64,000 bases of DNA from Apiospora phragmitis (taxonomy: Eukaryota > Ascomycota > Sordariomycetes > Amphisphaeriales > Apiosporaceae). Below, piece by piece: positions 37,101 through 49,315 of the stretch; position 1 is the first letter of the stretch; every line of letters starts with the position of its first letter. A model generated the notes under the pieces. The model worked only from the letters and a program-made list of their open reading frames with translations, was not told the origin of the DNA and did no database searches. Where the stretch lies: NCBI GenBank assembly GCA_038363925.1, contig JAQQWL010000015.1, positions 992,001 to 1,056,000 on the forward strand. The letters run 5' to 3'. The position numbers and the translations under genes were made by a program.

Positions 37101-38174
37101 TATTTTCGAAAAAGTAACGACCTTATTTTAATCGATTTTATTATTATAAATAGCTCGGCTTAGAAAGATATCGTATTTTATAATATACGCTAAATTAAAT
37201 AATTATATAGTTTAGTTTAGCGGTACCGGAGATTAAAAAAAAAAGGACGATATTTTACAACGCTTAAGTACTTATAAATCTAGGGTTATACGTCGGGCTT
37301 AAAGTATCCCGTAATGTCGCGGACGATTATTCCGTACGGATACCGGGTATCTCTCGCTTAAGCGGCGGTTATTCGACTATCTATTCTTAAAAAGAATATA
37401 GAATATCTTTTTTTCGAGTTTTCGAAGTCGGTTTTATTAATTAGTTCCGTTAATAAGTAAGAGCGGCCGGTAATATTAAATTTACGAGCTTATTTTTTAA
37501 AGATTCGTTTACCGGTATATTAATTCCGTTTTTTTTAAAATATATAATTAACTTAATCGAAATAATATTCGATTTATTTTTCGAACTTTATATTAAACGT
37601 TTTTTAATAAAAATTTATTTTTATTTTTAATATATAATATTTTAAAAAGTATCGTATAAAGTATATCGTAAATAGTTTAAGTATTATTTTTTTTTAAAAT
37701 ACGTTTAAAAGTTCGAGTTTTTAAAAAACGAGGTTAACGTTTTTTTTTAAATTATTAAAAAAATCCCGATATTTTAAAAAACCTTTTCGTATATAAATAG
37801 TTCGAGGTCTAAGGTCGTCGGTTTATTTAAGTTCGGTACGTCCGGGCTCGGTCTCGATTCGTTAACCGTAATTAATTCTATTTTAATAAAGGTTATCGTT
37901 TTATAAATTATATAATAAAGTTTTTTAAATATATAATTATATATAATTTAACTAGTTTCGCGTATAATTTAAAACTTAGTCTCTTTTTTATAATATATAC
38001 TTAAAAAAAGGGGTTCCTCTTCATACGGTTAATTTAGTTCGGCTCTTTTTCTAAATCTTTAACGGGCGGAAATTCTCGGGGCTCTTTAGCACGGTCGCCC
38101 TTACATCGATAAGGGCGTAAAACCGTCTCTTCACTCGTATTAATCTATAATCGCCACGGGTAACTATTAATTAA
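34178..38174 (-). mobile_element. Ty1/copia internal region, copy 3, inverted
   Basis: Matches the reverse complement of copy 1 from the leader (AATTTCTCGGGGCTC region near 38080) down to the reverse transcriptase near 34180, where a family B insertion cuts it. The 5' LTR follows on the right (38175-38382). RIP-mutated throughout, many stops on every frame. Confidence 0.7.
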
Positions 38175-38382
38175 TATTAAATCAGCTTTTATATATACGT
38201 ATTAATTTCGAATTTAATCGAGGTTATATCATTATATTTTATTATTTATATCTATTTTTTATACGAGCTATAAGGGGTATTATATACCCCTCTTTATAAA
38301 ATAGAAAAGGGGTTCGTACGCGTAGGTACGTGGCACTTTCTTTAAAGTAGTATAAAAAACCTTAGTTCCTGCTATTCTAATA
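38175..38382 (-). repeat. Ty1/copia LTR, minus orientation
   Basis: A 208 bp copy, inverted relative to the LTR at 8968. It is the 5' LTR of copia copy 3. Its outer end lies inside a family B element, just before the segment matching AAGAAGAGAAGTGCG near 19615. Confidence 0.7.
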
Positions 38383-41081
38383 ATATTAAAAAAAGAGGTA
38401 CGTTTTCCCGGTAAATATAATATACGGAGGGATAACGTAACTATATAATCCGACGCTTTAAATAATTATAACCTATTCTCGATTCTTTTATTAAATTACT
38501 TTAGGCCTCTTATATTAATTAAAGGTTATAAAGATTATTTTAAATAAGATTTAGCTTATAAAAAAGCCGGTTTCGTTAAAGTTATAAATATCCTCTTTTT
38601 AAATCCTATATTTATTAATTATATTTCGTACGAGGGTAAACTAAGCGCGATACGCGTCGAGATCTTTATAAAGGACTCTTTAATAATCGATTCTTTAATT
38701 AAAACGTATTCTAAGGTTTAATTATTATCGTATAAAGTTCGAAGTTTAATTAATACTGACGCGTCTCGCGTCGCGTTAACGAAATAATCGATTCGTTATA
38801 TCTTTTATATTATTAAATTAAAAAAGAAACGATCGCGGATTTAAATTAATTATATACCTTATAATTACCCTTTTTTTTAAATTCGTTAATTTCTGAGATT
38901 TCGTAGAGATTTCGCGTTTTATAAAGAAACCGAGCCGTCGGTTACGAAAGGTTATATAAGCTAGCTAACGATACTACGGTCACCTCATATAACGGCGACC
39001 TTAAAAATTAATAATAATATTATATAATAATAATACGAATAATTTAATTAAAAATTAATATAAAATTTTAAAAACATCGTTTTAATCTCGAAACGCTTCT
39101 ATAATATTCTTAATCTTAAATTTAAAATTAGATTTAATTATAACGGCTTCCGGTGCCGACGATAAAAGAGTAATAGTTTAGGGTTTCGATATAACGCTAT
39201 TTATTTCCCTTTTAATTACTATAGTATCTCGTATACGCGTAAACTTCTAATTAAGGCTAACTATTACTTTTTTCCTCTTTTAACCTCTTTCTTTTTTTGA
39301 ATTACTTTTTAAAAGTAACTTTTCTGTACTCTAATTAGCTGATTTAGCCGTTTAAAATATTTAAACTCTTTTAAAACTTCCGGAATAAAACCCGGCGCGT
39401 CGCGCTATCGAAAATAGTATTACTACTAAGCGTATCCGTTAACTCTTTAATTTAACGGCTAATCGTAAGTATTAATAACGCTATAAAAGAGAATTATTTA
39501 TTAAAAACGTCGGGGGGAGGCTTAAATAATCCTGCCTTTATTTAGTTTTTTATCCTCTAATTTTAATTATTAAAGGGCTTATTAATATCGCGAAGGGATA
39601 TATTAATTACGGCCTAGCTATTAATTATTATATACGGCAGAAAAGTAAACCTTTTAATTAGTTCGTAATATCGAAAGAAATTCCTCTTATTAATATTTAT
39701 ATTATTAAACCTTATATAGTATAGGATTACTTTTTAATAGTAAATATCCTTTAATATATTAAAAAAATTAAAATTTAAAGGTTATAATAAGTACGACGAG
39801 TGTACTAAGAGGAAGAGAAACTATATTTTATATTTTAAGCACGTTATAATAAAATCTTTATTTACGTGGCTAACGTGGTTATCTAAGATAATAAGCCGCC
39901 ACTAGTCCTCGTTTTTAAGCTTTATATAAAGGATCAAGAATTTATTTAACTATACTAAAACTAGCTCCTTATTAATCCAGCCTTTAAGGGATACCGTAAA
40001 ACCTTAATCCTTTATAGTATTTGTTAGCGAGTCCTCCTCTTTCGAAAACCATTACTACTAGACCTATTAATCCTTAAATATAATAAGAGAAGGTAAGGCT
40101 TAGCTTAAAGCGTTATTATATTCGATTATAAAAACCCATTCTCGGTTAAAAGAGTTTATAACTAATATTCTTTTTATTTTAATAAGTTTAATAATTATTA
40201 TATTTATTTTATAACCGAGCTAATTACGGATCTCGTCGATATTAAACCGAAACTCTAAAGGGATCGATTTTAAAATAAAATTATTAAACCGCTCAAAAAA
40301 ATTAATAATTTTTTTTACGGAAGTTACGTTAAGCTTTAAAAAATCTATCCTTTTAAAAAAAATAGTACTAATAAATAAATAGCGAGTAATAAATCTTTTA
40401 ATCTAATACTTACCGAGTATTATATTAATCCCGTTAGTTTAAAAAATCTATTAAGCGAATATTCGAAAAATAACGTACGCCGGTAAACAGCTTAAATTAT
40501 ATTACATAAAGCACTAAGTTACGATCTAAAACTCTTCCGCTATTATTAAAGCTTAGAAAGACTTATTCCGTTATTTTATAGCTTTACGGCCGTGAATCCG
40601 AGCCCTTAGAATTATTTTAGGGATATTACATTTCTTAGCGGCTTATTTTATTAATAAACTATTTATAATATCTTAAATCGCGCGTTATAATATTAACTCG
40701 TTAAGTTTACGGCCTATCGAAAAAATAAAAAGAAAAGGAAGAAAATAATATTATTTAATTAATTATAAATTAAAAGCTAACTAGTTTATATACTAATTTA
40801 TATATAGTACTATTAAAGGCTATTTAAATTTAAGGGTCGCCTTTATATAAAGTGACCGTAGCACCGTCAGCTAGCTTAAAGGAATTTATATATTAAAGCT
40901 ATACGTCGGAGACTTAATTTTAGGTTATTTTAAAGCGCTTAAAAAGTTGAAAGTATTTACTTCTCTTTTTAAATATCGACTATATTATATTATAGAGGAA
41001 ATTAAATATAAAGGTTATTAAAATAAAATATAACGAAAGTGTTTAATTTATTTATATATTTAATTCACTTATAAAATACAT
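38383..41081 (-). mobile_element. Pogo-like transposon family B, split by a Fot1-like element
   Basis: Two pieces (38383-38958 and 40877-41081) give the 5' part of a family B element on the minus strand. The 5' terminal repeat (CACTTATAAAATACAT, RIP-changed) lies at the right end and is followed by TA. The rest of the element is cut off by the copia LTR at 38382. Confidence 0.65.
38959..40876 (-). mobile_element. Fot1-like transposon, family A, copy 2
   Basis: 1918 bp, TA flanks on both sides, TIRs beginning AGCTAGCT and reading GACGGTGCTACGGTC on the outer right end. The transposase reads on the minus strand. The catalytic stretch RLIILDNHVSHVN (about 39860-39900) is still intact in amino acid sequence, but stops elsewhere (mostly at former Gln codons) kill the frame. 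Inserted cleanly at a TA in the 5' part of the surrounding family B element. Confidence 0.8.
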
Positions 41082-41766
41082 TAATTTATAATTAAAAAAG
41101 AATTATACTTATTACTCTACTTTTAAATTAATTTTATTAACTTAGTAGATTTAAATAAGGAGCAATTTTATCGGTCTATCTTTAGAGCTACCCTCGGAAA
41201 TCTTGAAGCCTACCGAGGCGTAAGCTTAAAAGCTAATAAAACAGCTTGATAAAATCACGTCTAAACCTTTTAAAAAGCATTGAAAATGGCGCTAGTGAAG
41301 CATTTTAAACCCTTTAAAGAAAATATAATTTACAGATGCGTGTTAGTATTAAACTAACCTCGACTTCTATTAACGCGTTATTAAGTACACCTAACAGTTA
41401 TAAGCACGATAAAACTAGATTAAGACAATAGAGCTGCAGTTCAACAAACGAATCAGTGTCCCATGGCACAAACGGCAAAACTCAGACATACATTCCCATC
41501 CTGGAGGTGGTATGTTCCTAGGCCAGGAGACTCAACCAGCTAAGGTAGAAAGGATATGCGCACTTACAACTGAGACATCTGTTATATAGGCAAACGATTT
41601 GTAAGACCATTAGAGAAAACAAGGTCAGTATCCGAGAAGATCTATTGGACACGGCGGCACTTGGTGTTTGAGACAAAAGGAAACAACACGAAACGGATCG
41701 TTTGTAGCTTCTTGTCAAACGGTTCTTCAACTACTTAAATGACAAGATCCGTTACCGGGCTTCTAA
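41082..41766. other. Transition from RIP block to gene island
   Basis: AT-rich to about 41350, then normal composition. A short frame from the ATG at 41463 (MAQTAKLRHTFPSWRW, then a GTATGT donor) could be an upstream exon of the Ser-rich gene at 41767, but I could not build a continuous model. Confidence 0.35.
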
Positions 41767-42822
41767 TTGAAGTCGAATCACTCACCAAAGCCGCAACTGA
41801 AGATTGACGATGCAGTTTCGGAGCCCACAAGCCCAACAGAGGATGATGACAGGAGACTTGAGCTATTATACATGAGACACGCATACGGGTCCGATCGGCG
41901 CCACGGGCGATACTTCGGTATTAATCCCACAAGCCCCGCCGACACTACCACCGAAACTGCTGCCCCGATCCCAAGCCAACCGTCGACTTCCCAGCAAAAA
42001 GGCATTGGGGAGTATGTACGACTAGAAGATAGGCCTCCACCTCTTCCGCTCTCGCAGCGAGCAATACTTCCACAGGCATACCGCAATGCTTCCCCTAGTA
42101 CGCCTCCTGGCAGCAGTAACGGCAATACCCATGGAAGCACTCGTACTACTCGCTCTTCTCCCGTTCCATCTCCTACTGTAGCTGTCCACAGTCCATCCAC
42201 TTCCAGCAGCCCATCCATTGGTCCCGTGTACATATTACCTAATGCAACCAACAATCCCCTGCTGCCCCCTACCATCAACCGCTGGAGCCTAGACAGCTCG
42301 GACGGGGAGCAGGAAAGGGGTAGAGATACCGGCAGCAGATATGTAATGCGCCGGCTTTCGGTGGCCGCCAGCGGCCTAGCGCATCACCTCAGCTCCACGT
42401 CGAGTAACACCAGCCATGAAGACAGCTCGGTCCGCAGCAGCACTGCCCCGAAGCGCAGCAAGAGCAGCAGCAGCAGCAATTCTCGCCAGCACAGTCGCCC
42501 TCAAGATCGCCGCCACGACTCCCATGACGGTGGTAAGGATATGATGGGTGATTCGCGAAGCGGCCGCTCTGCCACGGATGACACCACCACTATTGTTGGC
42601 CAAGAGGAGACGGAGAACGGCGGTGGTACGTATCGTCTTCGTTATGACAGATCGCCCCGATTCTTCGGCGACTTCGGCAGGCGGCTGGTGGCCCGCATGG
42701 CAGAGGATCGCGCTAGACGACGGCGATCCGGCAGCACGCCACCGTTGTCTCAATCGGGTCGGTACGCTACTGCATCGAGTCGTCGAACTTCTCCAAACAA
42801 TCTGCCAGACCGCAACAACTAA
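41767..42822 (+). CDS. Ser/Pro-rich, intrinsically disordered hypothetical protein (5' end uncertain)
   Basis: Open frame of 351 codons ending at 42822. I do not recognise it. The composition is low complexity: Ser/Thr/Pro-rich in the first half, then Ser runs with basic residues (KRSKSSSSSNSRQHSR), an acidic patch and an Arg-rich tail (RMAEDRARRRRSG). No signal peptide or membrane segment. This fits a regulatory or scaffold-type protein with many phosphorylation sites, but that is general inference. The frame opens right after a stop at 41764 and its first ATG is at 41872, so the true start lies at 41872 (316 residues), in an upstream exon, or at the ATG at 41739 if one base near 41770-41790 is an extra-base error. 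C- and G-ending codons dominate, which supports real coding. Confidence 0.6.
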   Translation: MKSNHSPKPQLKIDDAVSEPTSPTEDDDRRLELLYMRHAYGSDRRHGRYFGINPTSPADTTTETAAPIPSQPSTSQQKGIGEYVRLEDRPPPLPLSQRAILPQAYRNASPSTPPGSSNGNTHGSTRTTRSSPVPSPTVAVHSPSTSSSPSIGPVYILPNATNNPLLPPTINRWSLDSSDGEQERGRDTGSRYVMRRLSVAASGLAHHLSSTSSNTSHEDSSVRSSTAPKRSKSSSSSNSRQHSRPQDRRHDSHDGGKDMMGDSRSGRSATDDTTTIVGQEETENGGGTYRLRYDRSPRFFGDFGRRLVARMAEDRARRRRSGSTPPLSQSGRYATASSRRTSPNNLPDRNN

Positions 42823-45286
42823 TCAAATCGCACTACGTGATACTACTAATGACCTAAGCAAGACCGCAAGGATGCAGGGCCTGCTGTTACCTGAGAACAA
42901 CACGAGTACGGGTGGACAAATAAAAGGGGAAGAGTTGTTCATCTTGCATTCTTTTCAGGGGATACAAGGGCTCGACACTCCAAAGTTTCGACACGGAGAC
43001 AAAGAGTCACATAGAAGATGATCGTTCCAATGACGACTCATCTGGGTCTTTGTATGCCGAGTATGGGTCCCTGACATGAAATGAGTAGAGAAATTTGGTT
43101 TACAAGGATTAATGAATAAGAGTTCCCTACCTTTCGTGTCCCACCAGGTGAAAGCTGATAGATAGGCAAGTGGAGGTGAGAGATACCAAATATGCAAAAA
43201 GGGGTAAAGTTCAGACACGAGAGCGCAACGATTGGAAATGGTATGATGACTTACGATATTAAGTATCCTTGTAGTTGTAAAGCCCCGTAAACAGGTATTC
43301 CGAGGTGCAGCCAGATAATCAAGGAGAAAGGATTGAACAGGAGTGCCTCGATCTTATGTATTCCAAATAACCCAATTTGAGCCCATCAAAAGAGACGAAA
43401 TCCTCACTTCGGCATACCTTAGGGCCCATCCCTTTTATTGCACCAACATCAGTGGAAGAGGGGAAGCTCAGGGTGCGGAACACATTTATGATACACTACG
43501 TATCTCACTTCAAACCTAGTGGGTGGCGTGTTGAGCCTGCCGTGTGTTAAGCATGTCGCGTGTTACATCCATCATGTACAGTTATGATGGTTGGAAACTC
43601 TCTGGTCGATCTAGGAAGCAGGATTGCGTGCTGATGCAACCTTCTTGCTTTCTTCCCGCCAGAGTGTACGCCACGAATGCCGCCACAAGGTATAAAGCCC
43701 GGTGCGACATCCAATAGCGGCCTGTATCGACAACGATTCGGCCACGCCCGAAGTCCTCAAGCCGGCGGTAGTGAAGCCGGTTCATTGCGGCGACAGTGGC
43801 GCGGGTGGCGGCTTCATCTTCTTTCGTGGTGCACTTTGGCTTGTACCGAAACTTCAGCCTGCACATCCAGCGCGCCGTCTCAATCGAAGGGACTGGCCAA
43901 GAGGCCGTGCCCGTGGTCGAGATCGAGCCGAGCAATTGGGATGATATCGCTCGCGACGATGGTGCGGGTTTAAGCTACGGCACGGGTGGCTCATAGCATC
44001 CAGCCCCCCAATGTGCTAAATACCCTTCTGGCAGTCCCCCTTCCTAGAGAGACGAGTCGCGAAACCAACTCAAAGAGTGGACATAAAAACGTCTTGTTAG
44101 TCCCCGGTAGCAGAAGAAAGAGACAAAGTTCACCTGTGCATATTGCCCAACCCTGCGCATTAGGGTTCAAATCCAGGATAGCTCTAAACCAGCCTTGCCA
44201 GTTATTCTAGCCTAAAAATGTAAGGCACGGTCTACTGGTAGACCTGGAGATCAGAAGATTCAGCTCCTGAGGGTCTATCGCACGTTAGATGAGGACAACT
44301 CTTTATTTTGGATGAGACTGAAGATGGTGATCCCAAACTGTTCGCCCTTCATACACAACGGATGAGCAGCAGAGAGAGCCGTCGCATACTTGTTTCCAGT
44401 GCCATCGAACGATTGGCCCCTGAGATGAAAGTCAGAGGAAGCCTCTTCGCGGGCCGACGAAACTATCGTGGCGAGAGTTTGGGTGGCTGTATCGGGCGTG
44501 AACCAAAGACGGTTATTGACACATAACAGCATTTTTGAACCCGCATGGAACTATTTTACGCCCATTCGCAGCTTACTTGCGTAAGTAGATTCGCCCAGGC
44601 AGCTTGTCCTTCGCGAAATGCCCACGAACTGAGGAAAGTGCTTCTAGCCTGCTGCTGCCAAAAATAAATCCAAATTCACCAGCCCTTGGCACGAAGAAGC
44701 AACGGGTGTGGCGGCTAAGTTCCCTCTTCAAAGAACGAAAATATCTTCTTGGCAGACCCAGTGCGTAAAACCTACCCGATCAAGCAGCCGAGGCTTGCGG
44801 CCAACATCTCTGTTTCTCAACCCAGCTCACATGATGTCATTGTTTAGACCTCCAGCTTTGGCCTCCCGATTTTGTGTCATGTCAATAGTCAAACGGAACC
44901 ACCCTTGGCCCGGCCCTGAGCTTAAGTCTGAAAATCTGGGGTAAAAGGGGGGCGGGCGCAGGTCGGAGATTTAAAGCTAAACCTAACCCCCAGCTTTTGC
45001 TCATGGGACGAAGCACGGGAGTGATCTCCGGGGCAAACATGCCATTTCTTCAAATGCATCATGGACCTGGGACCCCAGGACCCCTTCTGCTAGGAGCGCA
45101 GTGTCTGGGCAGTCTATGACAAAATATGGCAAGAGGGGTTCCAGTTCTCCCTGAGCTGTCATTCTTCAACATGTTCTTCGATCTACCCCAGTTGTTTTTG
45201 CATCCGTTTCTTACACATAACAAATTCAACGTGCCTCTGCTTCCGTTACTTTATCAAAATCAAAGCAGTAGATCTGGTATATCATC
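42823..45286. other. Intergenic, one ambiguous ORF pair
   Basis: No firm gene. At 43935-43582 (minus) a 117-codon ATG-started frame begins MLGSISTTGTASWPVPSIET. On the plus strand the same stretch has two shorter frames, 43702-43830 and 43820-43996. They would join through a one-base shift and end VPVVEIEPSNWDD..GLSYGTGGS. Both strands have GC-rich third positions, so I cannot decide. Otherwise only short frames. The promoter of the gene at 45287 lies at the right end. Confidence 0.35.
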
Positions 45287-48200
45287 ATGAGCTCCCGGCA
45301 GGGTCGCCATGGCCCGCCTGTGGACAGCGAACGCAGCGTACGCAGGACGCTGGTCACTGCGATCTGCATCCTCAGCCTCAGCCTATCGAGCCTGTTGCTT
45401 CTGAGGTCCAAATGGCAGATGGCAAACTACGGGGACTGAGGGGGGGCAACCAGCTAAGTCATGGATACCGAGCACCCTGATGAAGCAGTCCACGGCAGAC
45501 GCGATCGCGGGCGATGAACTCATACGCAGGAATGTCCTGGCCTTTGTCGACTTTGGTGCCGACGCCTCAGACGAATGGGCGACTCGATCCGGCTCCGAGT
45601 CTCTCAGAGAGGCTAGCCAGGTTCTCCGCACTATGCGAGATGAGCTTTTTCTAAACGCAAGATTTCAATCCAGCGAACCCCTCGGTAGCACCACTGGTGA
45701 GATTGTGCATCTAGGAAAGAGAGGGGAAGCCAACAACAATGCCAGGAGAAAGATCGGCCCCAGAGGCTTCTTGGAAGATATCGCCGACAAGGGAATCCAA
45801 GCCGTCATCAACGCCGCCGGTGGGTCGTTGGCGGGCGTTGGCGCGGCCGCGGGTGTCGGCGTTGGCCAGGGCGCGGTGCAGGGTCTCAAGCTCAAATCGG
45901 CGGATGAAGCCAAGGCCATCGCGAGCCAGATCATGAAGGAGACCGGCGACGACTACTCCAAGCTGAGCCCGGTCATCATCGCCGTGGGCAGCAACGCCGC
46001 CGCCGTCATCACGCGCTCCGTCGATCTGGGCAACCTCACCAGCAACACGATGCTCGCGCCGGCCGCCCGGGGCCTGGCCGTCGGCCTGGGCAACGGCGCC
46101 GTGGATGGGCTGGGGCTCGCGCAGCGGCCCGCGCCGCCGAACACGAGCAGCCTGGTCGATGTGGCGGGCAACCTCGGCTACGGGCTCTCGAACACGGTCG
46201 CTAGCAGCATCAATGTCCAGCAACTCCTCAACAGTACGGGCGCCAACACGATCAAGCAACAGCTGCCGGCTGGCGTGATGGGGCTAGCGGTGGGCGTCGG
46301 GACCGGGGCCGTATCCGGGCTCAACATCAGTCAGGTCCCGCCTCCGTCGGAGAACAACACTGACGTCCCTTCACTGTTGAAGGTATTCGGCTACGGGCTT
46401 TCTAATTCCGTCACCAGCAGCGTCCCACTCCAGAACCTCGTCGCCGTCATCCCAGGTGGCGCCGCCGGATTGACGCAACAACTGCCCAGCGCCGTCCTGA
46501 ACCTGGCTACCGGGATCGGTAATGGGGCCGTGACGGGCTTGAAGATCGCCAACGTGCCGCCGCCGCCGGAGAATGCCAGCATACCAGCCATAGCCGGAAC
46601 ATTCGGGTACGGACTAAGCAACTCAGTGGCCAGTAATGTGGATGTCAAAGGATTACTTGCCAAAGCGGCCGGGAGTGGCATCACCAGTGGCATCGCCGCG
46701 CAGGCGCCCCAGATTGCGCTGGGTCTCGGCCAAGGGCAAGCAACGGTGCTGTCACGGGCCTTAAGCTCAACACCGTGGCACCTCCGAACGGCAGTAGCCC
46801 CGGCGACATCGCAGGAAGTCTCGGGTACGGACTCACACAGTCCGTGACAAGCAATCTGGACCTGAGCAAGATCGGCTCCGTCCTCAACCCGAAGCTTCTT
46901 CTGGACAACCTGCCGCAAGCTGCGTCCGGCTTGGGTAGGGGTCTCGGGCCGGAGTTCCCATCGGCCTCGGCATCCAGCCGGACCCTGGTCCAGTCGTCGG
47001 ACCGAATGGCACCAGGAACGACGTGGGCGCCATCACCGAGGACTTCGGCGCCGGCCTCACTTCGGGCTTCTTGGCGAACGGCACACTGCCCAAGGTATTG
47101 GCGATGGCCGCGGGCTCGGGCCTTTTACCCAAGGTCGATCTCGGCTCCGCCGCCAACGGGCTGGGCCGCGGTCTCACGCAGGGCGTGTCGGACGCCATCA
47201 CGGCCATGGGCGGGTTCAACTCGCTCCTGAACGGCAACTCGACCGTCCCCACCGGCCCCGTCCCTAACACGCCGGTGCTCTTCAACGACTCGCTGAACGG
47301 GGCAGCCACGGGGCTGGGCCAGGGGCTCGGCACCGGCGGCGCCCTCGCGGTGCAAAAGGTGCTCACGAGCGGCGCCCTCGCCGGCATCTCGCAGAACCTC
47401 AACCTCACCAAGCGCATCGTCCCCGGCTTCCTCCCCGGCGCTTCTTCTCAGATCGTCCCGCGGAGCGTCGCGCTGCTGGACCCACGGCAAGCCACTCCGC
47501 AACCGCAGCCGGGTGAGGTCGTGAAGTTCAACGTCAGCAACGTCATCACGGCCGACACGGTCTCGCGCCTCGTGCAGAGGGGCCTTGACTTGATGACGGC
47601 CCGGGGGTTTGGCGGTCTTGCGCTCTTCGCACAGTCCACCTTCAAGCAGCCGGCCAAGTTCAACATCGATGAGGTCAAGCCCTTCCTCCCCCGGGCGCCA
47701 TCAAGTTCGTCAGCGACGGCCATAGTTACAACCTGGACCCGCGCACGGGCATCGAGAAAGCTGACACCGGCGTCCTCAACGTCGTCAACGCCATTTCTGT
47801 GGATGGCTGGACCTTCACTACCTTGTTCGTCTTTATCGCGCTGCATAGTAAGTGCATACCATCCGGTCGTCCATCCGTATAGATATACATGAGATTCCGT
47901 GAAACTGATGGCTAACGCTTGTCTCAGTCACTTTTGCAATAGCTGGGCTCCTGGGATTCATTCCCTTGGCTTTGGCGTTTGAAGGTGGCCGGAACATCGT
48001 TCTGCGAATCCATAAGCCCCACGTCATGATCAAGGCCCCCTATCACGCTAACGTGCTGTGGCTTGTTATCGGCTTCCCGCTCATTATCGTGCAATTCGTC
48101 TTTGCCATCGTGGCAACCAATACCGCCCCACATTTCAAATCGGCTCACGGTGTAAGTCCAGCTCTCTACATACTTGAATGCCGCACGCCTTTGCCCACCC

Positions 48201-48687
48201 TGTCACAACTGTTGTCCAACTGATCTCGACTGACATGAATCCACCGCAGGTCCTGGGCATAATCACGACCGCCGTGGGCTTCCTCGCGGTCCTGCTGCAC
48301 TACCTCGTGAAGATGCGGGCCCCCGAGGAAGTGATGCCGCCGTCGACGCTGGGCACGATCCGGCACGCCACCAACGCGCTGCTGCTGCTGCTGTCGGTCG
48401 CGACGGCGCTGTCGGGCTTCGCGCAGCTGACCACCATCACCGTCGGGCTGACGCAGACGGTCTACTTCGAGTACACCGTGCTGATGGGGTTCGGGCTGGC
48501 CCTGCTCGTCGTGCCCCCCGTGTTCGTCTACCTGCTGGACTGGGCCCTCGTCTACCGCGCCCGCAAGGTCCGGCTCGGCATGCGGCCCCAGGACGAGAAG
48601 GCCGCCGTGCTGGAGCGCACGCGGCTGAGGGGGCGGGCGCGGAGCCCGTCTTCGTTCCCGCCGATGTTCCCCTCTGGGCGAAAATGA
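45287..48687 (+). CDS. Membrane protein with Gly-rich repeats and C-terminal cytochrome b561-type domain, frame broken four times
   Basis: Start at the ATG at 45287 (MSSRQGRHGPPVDSE), followed by a hydrophobic anchor (TAICILSLSLSSLLLL). Exons 45287-47847, 47928-48151 and 48250-48687, with GTAAGT introns of 80 and 98 nt. About 1070 residues. The middle has four to five repeats of roughly 80-90 residues, each with a G-x-G-x-GAVxGL core and a GYGLSNxVxSS stretch. The C-terminus has about five membrane helices with His at cytochrome b561-like places (FIALH, PYHANVLW, SAHGVLGI, VLLHYL, IRHATN), so heme binding and transmembrane electron transfer are likely. The extracellular repeat role is unknown. 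Breaks: extra G in 45431-45434; missing G at 46740/46741, in 46946-46948, and missing C in 47688-47692. Each restores the repeat or family reading. As written the protein is not translatable. Confidence 0.7.
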
Positions 48688-48817
48688 TGTGTGTTACTGT
48701 CACTAAGGCAACAATGAGATAATTCATTAATGGTAGTTTGTGGGAGGATTATATGGGAGTTTGTCGACTTTTGCTTTCTTTGTCTTTGATACAGAGCGGC
48801 TAGCTATCGAAGATAAA

Positions 48818-49315
48818 TTACTGAATATTTTTGTTTATTTGTGGCTTCAGGTTTGCGCCTCCTACCAAGCTTCTGACTGTCGGCAAGATATGCGAGGAAT
48901 TGACAGAGATTACTGTTTTTTCTCTTGATCCCCAATGTACTACTTTCCTCACGGTCCTCTTCCTTGGTCTCACCCGGGACTCAGCGGGTGCTGATGAGCT
49001 CTCCCTTTTTGACCGCTTAGACCCATTCCCAGATCGTTTAGTGTGACTAGATTGTTGCTTCAACCCCTGAAATTCTTTTCTTGGACCCCTCGGATACACC
49101 TGGGTCATGGCATGCCTGCCGAGAGTGCCCTGAACCCTTGGCCTTGACGATGCGTAGCCATGACGGATTGGTCGTTGCATCTGCACATGCCGGTGCTGGG
49201 GATGCCTGGATGCGCCCTTGGCCCGTCGCGAACTCTTCGGATTTCGTGTATGAGATGAAGACATCATAGTATGACGACCCGAAAAGGCCTCGCCAACCGC
49301 CCGCAAAACCTGCAT
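48818..49315 (-). CDS. Hypothetical basic protein, weak support
   Basis: Minus-strand frame of 165 residues from the ATG at 49315 (MQVLRAVGEAFSGRH) to TAA. The frame stays open a little further upstream without another ATG. Very rich in Arg, Lys, His and Ser (for example KRSGNGSKRSKRESSS), with no signal peptide or membrane segment. It lies tail-to-tail with the cytochrome b561-type gene. I do not recognise a family. It could be a chance open frame, as third-position bias is modest. Confidence 0.3.
   Translation of the reverse strand: MQVLRAVGEAFSGRHTMMSSSHTRNPKSSRRAKGASRHPQHRHVQMQRPIRHGYASSRPRVQGTLGRHAMTQVYPRGPRKEFQGLKQQSSHTKRSGNGSKRSKRESSSAPAESRVRPRKRTVRKVVHWGSREKTVISVNSSHILPTVRSLVGGANLKPQINKNIQ

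Noticed and set aside
44150..44190. GGTTCAAATCC resembling a tRNA T-loop
   Set aside because: The flanking T-stem does not pair and no acceptor, D or anticodon arm is found upstream.
44220..44285. Hairpin GGTCTACTGGTAGACC
   Set aside because: Single short hairpin with no further cloverleaf or known RNA motif.
45711..46259. Minus-strand frames opposite the Gly-rich repeats (also 46391-46918, 46884-47417)
   Set aside because: GC-rich antisense frames with no start context or homology; the plus strand has the repeats.
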